Positions 6,498-14,681 are shown, numbered from the stretch's first letter. The stretch is DNA of 16,437 nucleotides from an uncultured Mycoplasmatota bacterium (GCA_900551105.1 URUT01000026.1:1-16437); one strand, 5' to 3'. Notes: generated by a model from the sequence alone, not told the origin. Program-made: numbers and translations.

Positions 6498-7949
6498 GTG
6501 AAAAAATATTTATTATTTGCATTTTTATTGTTACTTCCTTACAAAGTTTGGGCTTTTGGAATTGCTTGCTCTAGTTCAGTGTCAAGTGGTGAGATGATAG
6601 ATTGTACCATTAGTCCAGGAGATAATTTAGTTAGTGTTAAGGGAAATGTAGGTTTTGACGATGCATTAACTTTTTATGGAATAACTGGTGACGGGTTTAC
6701 AAATGTTAGTAATGGGACAAACTTAGTATTAAATAATGTCAAAACAAATGCTGGTATTCATCTAAGTTTTAGGGCACCTAGTGTTACATCTAAAAAAGAG
6801 TATGCAATAACTTTTACTAATTTTTCGTTTGTAACCGAGGGCAATAATGAAACACATCTATATAAAGCAGAATTATTAAAGGTTAATGTGATTCCAAAGA
6901 CAACAACGACGACTACAACAAAATCAAGTATATTTAAAATTAATTTTGATGCTAATGGTGGAACTGGAACTTTTAAGGAACTATCTTGTACTTCTAAAAA
7001 TGGTGTTTGTAATGTTAATTTAAATGAAGCTGGAGTTCCAGTTAGAGAAGGCTATACCTTTAATGGCTGGGGAACTAATAAAAATTGTACTACAACAGGA
7101 AATAAAAATGTTTATAAGGCTAAAAAAAATACTACTTTATATGCTTGCTATACTAAAGAAGAAAATACAACAACAACGACTACAACAACAACTAAGGTAA
7201 CAACGACAACTGCAAAAACAGATATTAAATTATATTTAAAAGAGTTAAATATTGAAGGACAAACAATTGATTTTAGTAAGTTTAAGACTAATTATGAAAT
7301 TAAGGTTTTGTATGATGTTGAGAACATTAAAATAAATGCAGAAGCAGCTAGCGACGGGATAAACACGGAGTATCAAAAAGAGGTGAATTTGGAGGTTGGT
7401 GAAAACGAGATTCCAATTACACTTAGTGATGGAACAAATTCTTCTGTATATACTTTAAAAGTAATTAGACTTAAAGAGGGAGAAGAAATTAAAGATGCGT
7501 CTAATGATGCCACTTTGAAATCTTTGGTATTAACGGGGTATGATATTGGTTTTAATTCTACAGTAACAAGTTATGAATTAACTGTTAAATATAACGTTAG
7601 TAATATTGAGGTTAAAGCTACGCCAAGTGATGAAAATGCTAAATTTGTTATTACAGGCAATAGTGATATTGTAAATGGAAGTGTTATAAAAGTTGATGTG
7701 CAAGCTGAGGATGGAACACTTATGTCTTATAAAATAAATATTACTAAGCAAAACTTTTTTCAGACTTACAAAACTTATTTCTTGATAGGTGCTGGAGTTG
7801 TACTTTTAATATTGCTTATTCTTGTAATAATAGATAGAAAGAAAAAAGAAAAGAAGGTACCAAAAACTACGGTTGTAAAGAAATCAAGTAGTGTAAAACA
7901 AGGAACTACCAATAATAAAGCAAGTAATGTTGAAGTATTGAAAATGTAA
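6498..7949 (+). CDS. Secreted, membrane-anchored surface protein with InlB-type repeat and cadherin-like domains
   Basis: 483 aa with a GTG start, supported by SD AGGAAGG (6483-6489). A signal peptide occupies residues 1 to about 19 (cleavage after WAF or nearby). Then come an N-terminal beta-rich domain (20-134), a Thr-rich linker (135-142), an InlB B-repeat/Listeria-Bacteroides-type module (146-220, FDANGGTG at 150-157 and GYTFNGWG at 185-192), a second Thr-rich linker (224-239), and two cadherin-like beta-sandwich modules (about 243-325 and 337-416). One TM helix (about 427-446) and a Lys-rich cytoplasmic tail follow. There is no LPxTG motif, so it is held by the TM helix. The role is probably adhesion or envelope interaction; the ligand is unknown. 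Thr linkers may be O-glycosylated (inference). Confidence 0.85.
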   Translation: MKKYLLFAFLLLLPYKVWAFGIACSSSVSSGEMIDCTISPGDNLVSVKGNVGFDDALTFYGITGDGFTNVSNGTNLVLNNVKTNAGIHLSFRAPSVTSKKEYAITFTNFSFVTEGNNETHLYKAELLKVNVIPKTTTTTTTKSSIFKINFDANGGTGTFKELSCTSKNGVCNVNLNEAGVPVREGYTFNGWGTNKNCTTTGNKNVYKAKKNTTLYACYTKEENTTTTTTTTTKVTTTTAKTDIKLYLKELNIEGQTIDFSKFKTNYEIKVLYDVENIKINAEAASDGINTEYQKEVNLEVGENEIPITLSDGTNSSVYTLKVIRLKEGEEIKDASNDATLKSLVLTGYDIGFNSTVTSYELTVKYNVSNIEVKATPSDENAKFVITGNSDIVNGSVIKVDVQAEDGTLMSYKINITKQNFFQTYKTYFLIGAGVVLLILLILVIIDRKKKEKKVPKTTVVKKSSSVKQGTTNNKASNVEVLKM

Positions 7950-7975
7950 TAACTTTACATTTTTTCTTTTTTTTG
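7941..7975 (+). terminator. Terminator overlapping the surface-protein stop codon
   Basis: AAAATGTAA (7941-7949, ending in the TAA stop) pairs perfectly with TTACATTTT (7955-7963) around TAACT and runs into a T-rich tract. Confidence 0.75.
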
Positions 7976-8002
7976 TTAAGCTTTTTTTAGGAGGGATGCT
8001 TG

Positions 8003-8770
8003 ATGGGGAGAAAATATTTTTTGGCTTATTATGCTGATAACGAGAGTTATGTTGCGATAGATTTGAAGAAGCTTCCTTATTTTAATGGAAAGAATCCTAG
8101 TAATGTTTATGATATTATTGGTTTTTATAATGAGTTTGAGGATGATCAAGATATATTTCTTTATTTGAGACAGAAGGGGTTAATTCCTAGGGGAGTAGAG
8201 GAATTGTGTTTATGTATGCAGAAAAAGAATCAAAATGGAAGTACTACATTAAAAGCTCTTCCTCATAGTGAACAACCTTTAGTAAAGTCTAGCTCTAAAT
8301 TTTTTAGAAAGGATTATCTTAGTGGTTATTTAAGAAAAAATTTACTAAATAATGATTTTGTTGATGCGGTAAGAAGAGAATTTGGTTTTTATCGTATTTA
8401 TGAGTATGATGGAATTAGCTTAGAGTCTTGTTTAAATAATATTGCTTATTTTAATAATTTAAGAAAAGGTCATAATTTGGATAATGCAAGTGCTACAGAG
8501 TTAGAATATAAGATTGGTATGGTTGTAGTTGGATTAACTAGTGGTGTAAAAACATTTATTACTACGGCTTTATTTTGTAATTATTATAATAGTTTAGGAA
8601 AACCAGCATCAGTAAGAAAAGATGAAGTACGGGATGTAAGTTATGAAAATGAAGAGTTTTTGGAGTTAAATGATATAGTTAAATATAATGTAGGCTTATC
8701 TGGTAAGGCATTAGAAGAAGCTTTAGAGGATGAAGAATTTGCAAGTGAAAAGGTATCTAAGAAGTTTTAG
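8003..8770 (+). CDS. Conserved-looking cytosolic protein of unknown function
   Basis: 255 aa from ATG 8003, chosen because AGGAGGG (7989-7995) lies seven bases upstream; a TTG codon at 8000 is in frame. No signal peptide or clear TM helix. The N-terminal part (KYFLAYYADNESYVAIDLKK) alternates charged and aromatic residues. The C-terminal half has a hydrophobic helix-prone stretch (about 170-193, IGMVVVGLTSGVKTFITTAL) and an acidic tail (ALEEALEDEEF). I recognise no catalytic motif or known domain. It lies between two terminators (7941 and 8751), so it is probably a single-gene unit. It is 60 bp from xerD, but xerD has its own promoter-like sequence. Confidence 0.8.
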   Translation: MGRKYFLAYYADNESYVAIDLKKLPYFNGKNPSNVYDIIGFYNEFEDDQDIFLYLRQKGLIPRGVEELCLCMQKKNQNGSTTLKALPHSEQPLVKSSSKFFRKDYLSGYLRKNLLNNDFVDAVRREFGFYRIYEYDGISLESCLNNIAYFNNLRKGHNLDNASATELEYKIGMVVVGLTSGVKTFITTALFCNYYNSLGKPASVRKDEVRDVSYENEEFLELNDIVKYNVGLSGKALEEALEDEEFASEKVSKKF

Positions 8771-8780
8771 ATATTTTTTT
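8751..8780 (+). terminator. Terminator overlapping the stop codon of the 8003-8770 gene
   Basis: TATCTAA (8754-8760) pairs with TTAGATA (8767-8773) around a 6-nt loop, extendable by G-U and A-T pairs at the base, followed by seven T residues (8774-8780). The TAG stop is inside the 3' arm. Confidence 0.75.
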
Positions 8781-8781
8781 A

Positions 8782-8811
8782 TTGAACTGTTTTTTCTTTA
8801 TATTGTATAAT
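8782..8811 (+). promoter_or_regulatory. Promoter-like sequence before xerD
   Basis: TTGAAC (8782-8787), 18-nt spacer, TATAAT (8806-8811). A start near 8818 would leave only about 12 nt before the ATG at 8830 and would cut into the SD at 8814-8820. The mRNA would then be nearly leaderless. Confidence 0.5.
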
Positions 8812-8829
8812 TTAGGTGGTAGTGATGAT

Positions 8830-9720
8830 ATGAAAGATAATATTAATAAATTTTTAGATTATATTGCTTATGAGAGAAAATATTCGGATAAAACTGTTAA
8901 AAGCTATGAAAATGATTTGTTTAAGTTAGAAAAATTTTTAAGTAAAAGAGGACTTAATTATTTACATTTAAAGTATGAGGATGTTAGTGAGTTTTTGATA
9001 TTTTTACAAAAGAGTGGATATAAAAGTGGGTCAATAAATAGAATGATTAGTGGGACAAGATCTTTTTATAACTATCTGATGCTTTTAGATGTTACTGATG
9101 ATAATCCTTTTATGTTAGTTTCTAATTTAAAAAGAGAAAAGATGCTTCCTACGTATTTTACTTACAATGATTTTGAGAAAATGCTTGACAGTGTTACTTT
9201 GGATGATGAATTAAGTGTAAGAAATAGATTAATTTTAGAACTATTACTGGCAACTGGGACAAGAGTTAGTGAGCTTGCAAATATTAATATTAGTGACATA
9301 GATTTTAAAAATAATGAAATTAAAATTTTTGGTAAAGGTAGTAAAGAACGAGTAGTATTTTTTGGAAATCATGCTAGGGAAAAGATGTATTATTATTTAA
9401 AAGATGCTAGACCAAAGCTTTTAGATGGAAAGTTTAGTGAGTTTTTATTTATTAATGATAAGGGGGGAAAACTAACGGATAGAGGCGTTAGGTTTATTAT
9501 TGATAATATTATGAAGAAGTGTCAGTTAAAGGTTAAGGTTACCCCTCATGTTTTTCGTCATACTTTTGCAACGATGCTTTTAAATGAAGGGTGTGATGTT
9601 AGAAGTGTTCAGGAACTACTTGGACATGAAAATTTAAGTACTACAAGTATATACACTCATTTGACTAATGAAACTATTAGAAAGACTTATTTAAATGCAC
9701 ATCCTCATGGAAAACGCTAG
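8830..9720 (+). CDS. xerD: Tyrosine recombinase, XerD-like
   Basis: 296 aa from ATG 8830, the usual XerC/D length. An upstream TTG at 8782 would add 16 residues that do not look like the family, while AGGTGGT (8814-8820) fits 8830. The N-terminal SAM-like core-binding domain is about residues 1-85, the catalytic domain about 105-290. The catalytic set is complete: Arg145 (TGTRVSEL), Lys169 region (GKGSKER), His240 and Arg243 (HVFRHTFAT), His266 (LGHENL) and nucleophile Tyr275 (IYTHL). Xer recombinases resolve chromosome dimers at dif with FtsK. XerC versus XerD cannot be decided without a family tree, and no dif site was recognised. A host Xer can also be used in trans by small elements without integrases. 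Confidence 0.9.
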   Translation: MKDNINKFLDYIAYERKYSDKTVKSYENDLFKLEKFLSKRGLNYLHLKYEDVSEFLIFLQKSGYKSGSINRMISGTRSFYNYLMLLDVTDDNPFMLVSNLKREKMLPTYFTYNDFEKMLDSVTLDDELSVRNRLILELLLATGTRVSELANINISDIDFKNNEIKIFGKGSKERVVFFGNHAREKMYYYLKDARPKLLDGKFSEFLFINDKGGKLTDRGVRFIIDNIMKKCQLKVKVTPHVFRHTFATMLLNEGCDVRSVQELLGHENLSTTSIYTHLTNETIRKTYLNAHPHGKR

Positions 9721-9737
9721 ATTTTTTGATTGCTAAT

Positions 9738-9746
9738 TGTTATAAT
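9738..9746 (+). promoter_or_regulatory. Extended -10 promoter before the 9772 gene and ppdK
   Basis: TGT followed by TATAAT (9741-9746) is a perfect extended -10. The -35 region (about 9718-9723) is weak. It would drive the 9772-10443 gene and probably ppdK, which starts only 16 bp after that gene ends. Confidence 0.5.
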
Positions 9747-9771
9747 TAAGTAGCAGGCTATGGTGGTTAAT

Positions 9772-10443
9772 ATGGAAGAAAATAACGAGAAAATTTTAAA
9801 AAAAGTGTTTCTAATTGGAATTATAGTAATACTTTTAATTATTTTGCTATATTTAATTGATAATACACTTTCTGTTAATAGATATAGTTATGAACTACCA
9901 AAGACTACAAGTGCTGTGCAGGATAAAAATATAAGGATTATAGATGATAATTTAAAAAAAGAGTATAATGCTAAGCTTAATGATAATTTGTTTTTAACAG
10001 CGTTATATAATGCGCTAGGCAGTAATTTATCAGTTAGTGATGTTAATTTATTGCAGTCTGAAGCAAGTAAGTTTATTTTTGTTTATACAAAAGAGATGTA
10101 TGATACTCCTACGGAGACAATGAATCCGGCAGCAATAAATTTGGCTATTGGTAATGTTTTTGGAGTATCAATTGATTATGAGAGTATTAAGGATTACAAG
10201 ATAGATGATAATTATAAGTACGAGATTAATTTTGCTAGTCCTAAGTATTGTTTAAAGGCATCAAAGTTAAAAGATGAAAATGATAATTTGGATGTCTATT
10301 TAGATTTAATTGATTATAACTCTTTGAGCTGTAATAGTGATGTTCTTAATTATAGCGATGATATAGTTGCTATGAAAGCGGTACTTTCAGTAGATAAGAG
10401 TAATAATATATATTTTATAAATTCATTTATGAGAATCGACTAG
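9772..10443 (+). CDS. Single-pass membrane protein of unknown function
   Basis: 223 aa from ATG 9772, preceded by GGTGGT (9762-9767), the same SD-like hexamer used by xerD; an in-frame ATG at 9760 is the alternative. Basic residues (KILKK) precede one long hydrophobic helix (about 12-30), and the remaining ~190 residues are polar and likely outside the cell. Two cysteines lie in the C-terminal part (about 163 and 189, in SPKYCLKAS and SLSCNSD). No lipobox and no domain I recognise. It lies 16 bp before ppdK and probably shares its transcript, but nothing in it suggests a role in pyruvate metabolism. Confidence 0.82.
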   Translation: MEENNEKILKKVFLIGIIVILLIILLYLIDNTLSVNRYSYELPKTTSAVQDKNIRIIDDNLKKEYNAKLNDNLFLTALYNALGSNLSVSDVNLLQSEASKFIFVYTKEMYDTPTETMNPAAINLAIGNVFGVSIDYESIKDYKIDDNYKYEINFASPKYCLKASKLKDENDNLDVYLDLIDYNSLSCNSDVLNYSDDIVAMKAVLSVDKSNNIYFINSFMRID

Positions 10444-10459
10444 AAAGGAAGGAAATTTT

Positions 10460-13093
10460 ATGAAATATGTTTATTTGTTTTCTGAAGGAAACAAAGATAT
10501 GAAAAATCTTTTAGGAGGTAAGGGTGCTAATTTAGCAGAAATGACTAAGTTAGGATTACCAGTTCCTCAAGGATTTACTATAACAACTGAGGCTTGTACT
10601 AAGTATTATGACGATGGTCAAAAGATTAGTGATGATATTCAAAAGGAAATTTTTGAAAATATTGTTAAGATGGAAGAGATTACTGGTAAGAAATTTGGAG
10701 ATTTAGAAAATCCGCTTTTAGTTTCTGTTAGAAGTGGTGCTAGAGCTTCTATGCCAGGAATGATGGATACAATACTTAATCTTGGTTTAAATGAAGATGT
10801 TGTTGATGTTCTTGCTAAAAAGAGTAATAATCCAAGATGGGCTTGGGATTGCTATCGTAGATTTATTCAAATGTATTCTGATGTTGTAATGGAAGTAGGT
10901 AAGAAATACTTTGAAACTCTTATTGATAAAATGAAAGAGAAAAAGGGTATTACTTTAGATACTGAACTTACTGCTGATGATTTAAAGGAACTTACAGTAG
11001 AATTTAAAAATGAATATAAAAATAAAGTAGGTAGTGATTTTCCTACTGATCCTAAAGAACAATTAATGGGAGCAATTAAGGCTGTATTTAGATCTTGGGA
11101 TAATCCTAGGGCTAATGTTTACCGTAGAGATAATGATATTCCTTATTCTTGGGGGACTGCTGTAAATGTTCAAATGATGGCTTTTGGTAATATGGGAGAA
11201 ACTTCTGGTACTGGTGTTGCATTTACTAGAGATCCAGCAACTGGTGATAAACATTTAATGGGAGAATTTTTAATGAATGCTCAAGGAGAAGATGTTGTAG
11301 CTGGTGTTAGAACTCCACAACCTATTGATCATTTAAAAGAAGTTATGCCTGAAGTTTATGAAGAGTTTACAAAGATTTGTAAGACTTTAGAAGAACATTA
11401 TCATGATATGCAAGATATGGAGTTTACTATTGAAGATAAACATTTATATATGCTTCAAACTCGTAATGGTAAGAGAACAGCTAAGGCTGCTTTAAAGATT
11501 GCTTGTGATTTAGTTGATGAAGGAATGATTACTGATAAAGAAGCAGTGATGATGATTGATCCTCGTAATTTAGATACACTTTTACATCCTACGTTTGATG
11601 CTAGTTTATTAAAAGATGCTAAGTTAGTTGGTAAAGGACTTGCGGCTTCACCTGGTGCTGCTGCTGGACAAATTGTATTTACTGCTGATGATGCAAAACG
11701 TGCAAAGGAAAGTGGTAAAAAGGTTGTTCTTGTTAGATTAGAAACTTCTCCTGAGGACATTGAGGGAATGAAAGCTAGTGAGGGAATACTAACTGTTCGT
11801 GGTGGTATGACTAGTCATGCGGCTGTTGTAGCGCGTGGAATGGGAACTTGCTGTGTTTCTGGTTGTCAAGATATTGTTATGGATGAAGAGAATAAAGTAT
11901 TTACATTAGGTGGAGTAACTTTTAAAGAGTTTGATGAAATTTCTATTGATGGTAGTACAGGTAATATTTACGAAGGATTAATACCTAAAGTAGATGCAAC
12001 TATCACTGGTGAGTTTGAAAGAATTATGGCTTGGGCAGATAAATATAGAAAGTTAAAAGTAAGAACTAATGCTGATACTCCTAGAGATGCTAAGAAAGCT
12101 AGAGAGCTTGGGGCTGAAGGTATTGGATTATGCCGTACTGAGCACATGTTCTTTGATAAAGAAAGAATTGCTGCTATTAGAGAAATGATTTGTTCTGATA
12201 CAGTTGATGAAAGAGAGAATGCGCTTGCTAAGTTAGAACCAATGCAACAAAAAGATTTTGAAGCACTTTATGAGGCTATGGAAAATTATAGCGTTACAAT
12301 CAGATATTTAGATCCTCCTCTTCATGAATTTGTTCCTACTGAGGAAGCTGATATCGAACTTCTTGCTAAAACTCAAGGAAAGAGTGTTCAAGAGATTAGG
12401 GCAATTATTGCTTCATTACATGAATTTAACCCAATGATGGGACATCGTGGATGCAGACTTGCGGTAACATTCCCTGAGATTGCTAAAATGCAAACTAGAG
12501 CTGTAATTAAGGCAGCAATTGAGGTTTCTAGAAGAAAGAATATTAAGATAGAGCCAGAAATTATGATTCCGTTAGTTGGCGAAGCTAAAGAACTTAAGTA
12601 TGTTAAAGATATTGTTTGTAGTGTTGCTGATGAAATTCTTAAGAAGGAAAATTTTGAAATGAAGTATCATGTTGGTACAATGATTGAAATCCCTAGAGCG
12701 GCACTTACAGCTGATGAGATTGCTAAAGAAGCTGATTTCTTCTCATTTGGTACAAACGATTTAACACAAATGACGTTTGGTTTTTCAAGAGATGATGCAG
12801 GTAAGTTCTTATCTTCATATTATGATAAAAAGATTTATGAAAATGATCCTTTTGCAAAGCTTGATCAAAAGGGTGTAGGCAAACTTGTTAAGATGGCTGT
12901 TGGTTTAGGTAGAGAAGCAAATCCTAATATTCATTTAGGTATTTGCGGAGAACATGGTGGAGATCCTTCTTCAGTTGAGTTCTGCCATAATGTAGGACTT
13001 GATTATGTTTCTTGCTCACCATATAGGGTTCCAATCGCAAGGCTGGCTGCTGCGCAAGCTGCTATTAAAGCTGGAATTGAAAAGAAAAACTAA
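10460..13093 (+). CDS. ppdK: Pyruvate, phosphate dikinase
   Basis: 877 aa, full length (family about 875). It interconverts pyruvate, ATP and phosphate with PEP, AMP and pyrophosphate; in fermentative anaerobes it often runs in the glycolytic direction. The N-terminal nucleotide-binding domain begins GGKGANLAEM (19-28). The swivelling phosphohistidine domain has GGMTSHAAVVARGMG (448-462), with catalytic His453 and the neighbouring Thr451 that PDRP-type regulators modify in the family. The C-terminal PEP/pyruvate TIM barrel has catalytic Cys829 in GICGEHGGDPSS. SD AAAGGAAGGA lies at 10444-10453. Its last codons (AQAAIKAGIEKKN) lie inside a repeat found again at 14634-14655, so the present C-terminus seems to have been supplied by an insertion. 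Confidence 0.97.
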   Translation: MKYVYLFSEGNKDMKNLLGGKGANLAEMTKLGLPVPQGFTITTEACTKYYDDGQKISDDIQKEIFENIVKMEEITGKKFGDLENPLLVSVRSGARASMPGMMDTILNLGLNEDVVDVLAKKSNNPRWAWDCYRRFIQMYSDVVMEVGKKYFETLIDKMKEKKGITLDTELTADDLKELTVEFKNEYKNKVGSDFPTDPKEQLMGAIKAVFRSWDNPRANVYRRDNDIPYSWGTAVNVQMMAFGNMGETSGTGVAFTRDPATGDKHLMGEFLMNAQGEDVVAGVRTPQPIDHLKEVMPEVYEEFTKICKTLEEHYHDMQDMEFTIEDKHLYMLQTRNGKRTAKAALKIACDLVDEGMITDKEAVMMIDPRNLDTLLHPTFDASLLKDAKLVGKGLAASPGAAAGQIVFTADDAKRAKESGKKVVLVRLETSPEDIEGMKASEGILTVRGGMTSHAAVVARGMGTCCVSGCQDIVMDEENKVFTLGGVTFKEFDEISIDGSTGNIYEGLIPKVDATITGEFERIMAWADKYRKLKVRTNADTPRDAKKARELGAEGIGLCRTEHMFFDKERIAAIREMICSDTVDERENALAKLEPMQQKDFEALYEAMENYSVTIRYLDPPLHEFVPTEEADIELLAKTQGKSVQEIRAIIASLHEFNPMMGHRGCRLAVTFPEIAKMQTRAVIKAAIEVSRRKNIKIEPEIMIPLVGEAKELKYVKDIVCSVADEILKKENFEMKYHVGTMIEIPRAALTADEIAKEADFFSFGTNDLTQMTFGFSRDDAGKFLSSYYDKKIYENDPFAKLDQKGVGKLVKMAVGLGREANPNIHLGICGEHGGDPSSVEFCHNVGLDYVSCSPYRVPIARLAAAQAAIKAGIEKKN
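13052..13073 (+). repeat. Left copy of a 22-bp direct repeat in the 3' end of ppdK (putative att)
   Basis: Core CAAGCTGCTATTAAA (13055-13069) is identical to 14637-14651. Extending to GCRC... and ...KCTG gives 20 of 22 matches. It encodes AQAAIK of PPDK. See the right copy. Confidence 0.65.
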
Positions 13094-13148
13094 TAATTCC
13101 TTAAAATAGCGTTATTTATTGAAATAAGTAATTATTTCCATTAGATAA

Positions 13149-13236
13149 CATAAAGGCAAAAAATTAATATTTTAAGAAAAATAAAGACTAAGATGACAAA
13201 TATTGTCGCAAAACTTAGTCTTTTTTTGCTTTTATG
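13149..13236. repeat. Nested inverted repeat around the terminator after ppdK
   Basis: Outer arms 13149-13163 (CATAAAGGCAAAAAA) and 13222-13236 (TTTTTTGCTTTTATG) pair over 15 positions with one G-U. Inside is a second perfect 10-bp stem (13183-13192 with 13214-13223); the outer and inner arms share bases 13222-13223. The symmetry works on both strands. Confidence 0.65.
13183..13227 (+). terminator. Strong terminator between ppdK and the 13262 gene, possibly bidirectional
   Basis: AAAGACTAAG (13183-13192) pairs with CTTAGTCTTT (13214-13223), with an inner GACA/TGTC helix, followed by a seven-T run. An A-rich tract to the left would make it work on the other strand too. It lies 35 bp before the next gene, so that gene either starts downstream of it or is attenuated by it. 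Confidence 0.8.
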
Positions 13237-13261
13237 CGATGGAAAATGGAGGTAATGAAAA

Positions 13262-14029
13262 ATGCGAATTTTATATACAAAGTCTGGGTTAGTAGATTTA
13301 GTTGATAATTCTATTATTAAAGATAAAAAAGTAATGGAAAAAATCAACTTGATAACCAATGACGATCCATATGATGAGATGGAATATGAAGCATTTGATG
13401 ATGAAGATGTCATAAGGATTTTGAAAGATTTATGTGAACCATCTCTTGATATTACTACTATAAAAAATACAAAATTGTTTTACTTTGTTCTATTCTATTT
13501 ACATGATAATGGTTATAAGATAAAAGAATTTCATAGAATTATTGATAGGCCACCTGAAGACCCATATAAATTTACTTGCAATGATATAAGAAATTTAGCA
13601 ATCGAAAGAGGGTTAGATCATAATAATATAGTTCAATATATAACTAGAAGAAAAATTGTAGAAAATTTAACTTTTGAAAAAGGAGCAACCATTAAAATTG
13701 AAAATAATATTGATAAAATGTTTATGGAAATTTCTACTAGAAATGCAAGATTTGAGAATATGACTATTGATGAGAAAATAAAGGAAATTGCAAATCTTAT
13801 TGAAAATCTTTTATATGTAGATGGTAATTATATTAAATTAGATTATTCAAAACATTGCTTTGAATATGTAGATGATGAAATAATAAAAAAGTATAGAAAA
13901 CAAATACAATGTTTTAGACATTCAAGTAATAACGCTTTAGAAGAGAGAAAACAATTTAGCGATGAAGAAAAAGAATTTATAATAGATTATGGTATAACAA
14001 TTATTAAATTAATTTACAGTTTTAAATAA
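13262..14029 (+). CDS. Hypothetical protein, probable cargo of the ppdK-end insertion
   Basis: 255 aa, start fixed by GGAGGT (13248-13253) eight bases upstream. No signal peptide or TM helix. The N-terminal third is acidic (NDDPYDEMEYEAFDDED, about 33-49). The middle has RRKIVENLTFEKGATIKI (about 123-140). The C-terminal ~90 residues look all-helical, with a Arg-His pair (CFRHSSNNALEER, about 219-231) and an amphipathic end (DYGITIIKLIYSFK). The helical C-terminus with an invariant-looking RH recalls domains found at the end of abortive-infection proteins, but I cannot place it in a family. It lies between the two ppdK-end repeats. Defence role is speculation. Confidence 0.75.
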   Translation: MRILYTKSGLVDLVDNSIIKDKKVMEKINLITNDDPYDEMEYEAFDDEDVIRILKDLCEPSLDITTIKNTKLFYFVLFYLHDNGYKIKEFHRIIDRPPEDPYKFTCNDIRNLAIERGLDHNNIVQYITRRKIVENLTFEKGATIKIENNIDKMFMEISTRNARFENMTIDEKIKEIANLIENLLYVDGNYIKLDYSKHCFEYVDDEIIKKYRKQIQCFRHSSNNALEERKQFSDEEKEFIIDYGITIIKLIYSFK

Positions 14030-14144
14030 AAATTATTTTAACTATAATGTGTTAGAAACTAAAACTATTAATCACAAATGATTGAGGCAAGAGAAAAATC
14101 TAGTCCTTTTAAATTTTATATATACTCAATTTATAAAAATATAG

Positions 14145-14150
14145 TATAAT
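14145..14150 (+). promoter_or_regulatory. -10 box before the 88-aa gene
   Basis: TATAAT at 14145-14150 with no good -35. The 19 bases at 14130-14148 (TTTATAAAAATATAGTATA) are identical to 16292-16310, the spacer and -10 of the pseudoknot-repeat promoter. Confidence 0.45.
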
Positions 14151-14174
14151 GTATTTGATGAGGAGGACAATAAT

Positions 14175-14441
14175 ATGAGTAAAAGATATGATGAATATAT
14201 AAATAAAGTTACAAATAAAATGAACAATAATTTTCTAACTGAAGTAATACCAATGGTTCCAGATATTGATCAAAAATTAGAAAGAGAAATTAGAGATAGA
14301 GCAATCATCGAATTGGTAAAAATGTCTATTAGCAAAGGAATGGAATTAACATATGGTGATATCTGTCTAATGATAGATGACGATCCTTCTGAAAAAGAAT
14401 ATGAAAATATAAAAAATGAATTAACGCCTAGAACAAAGTAG
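14175..14441 (+). CDS. Small hypothetical protein (88 aa)
   Basis: SD GAGGAGGA (14160-14167) lies seven bases before the ATG, so translation is likely. The protein is charged and mostly helical (residues about 30-55, DIDQKLEREIRDRAIIELVKM), with an acidic patch (MIDDDPSEKEYE) near the end. No domain recognised. The small size and its place after the 255-aa gene inside the ppdK-end insertion would fit a regulatory or partner protein, but it has its own -10 and is 145 bp away. Function unknown. Confidence 0.7.
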   Translation: MSKRYDEYINKVTNKMNNNFLTEVIPMVPDIDQKLEREIRDRAIIELVKMSISKGMELTYGDICLMIDDDPSEKEYENIKNELTPRTK

Positions 14442-14456
14442 TTTGAACTAATCAAA

Positions 14457-14485
14457 TTGTATCTTTAAAACAATGATGGTATAAT
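14457..14485 (+). promoter_or_regulatory. Strong promoter with no ORF downstream
   Basis: TTGTAT (14457-14462), 17-nt spacer, TATAAT (14480-14485) preceded by TGG (extended -10). Transcription from about 14492 would run about 215 nt to the terminator at 14682-14709 without a credible ORF. See the candidate ncRNA. Confidence 0.65.
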
Positions 14486-14633
14486 TATAATCATTATGTA
14501 TTAACGAGTAAGGTATCAAAACTTTTAAATAATATTTTTTTATAATGATTGGGATTTAATCTATTACCTTTATTGATTGCGGTATATACTATTGAAAGTT
14601 GGTAGTAGAAATCTATCCCCTATAAAGGCGGTG

Positions 14634-14655
14634 GCACAAGCTGCTATTAAATCTG
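14634..14655 (+). repeat. Right copy of the ppdK 3'-end direct repeat (putative att, original gene end)
   Basis: CAAGCTGCTATTAAA (14637-14651) is identical to the ppdK copy. Read in the same frame it gives AVAQAAIKSEE then TAG (14661-14663), a credible PPDK C-terminus. A strong terminator follows at 14682. This looks like the displaced original end of ppdK. Confidence 0.65.
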
Positions 14656-14681
14656 AAGAATAGTTAAAAATTTATTATATG

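Noticed and set aside
11063..11760. Reverse-strand open frames inside ppdK
   Set aside because: They mirror a strongly conserved coding gene, lack SD sequences, and have no recognisable protein features.
13119..13147. Promoter (TTGAAA-N17-TAGATA) upstream of the terminator at 13183, making it an attenuator for the 13262 gene
   Set aside because: The -10 matches only half the consensus and no alternative antiterminator fold was found.
13141..13413. Reverse-strand 90-aa frame overlapping the 13262 gene
   Set aside because: It covers a terminator and the 5' part of a well-initiated + strand gene; low-complexity hydrophobic sequence without its own SD.
14270..14455. Reverse-strand frame over the 88-aa gene
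   Set aside because: The + strand gene has a strong SD; the antisense frame has none and is low complexity.
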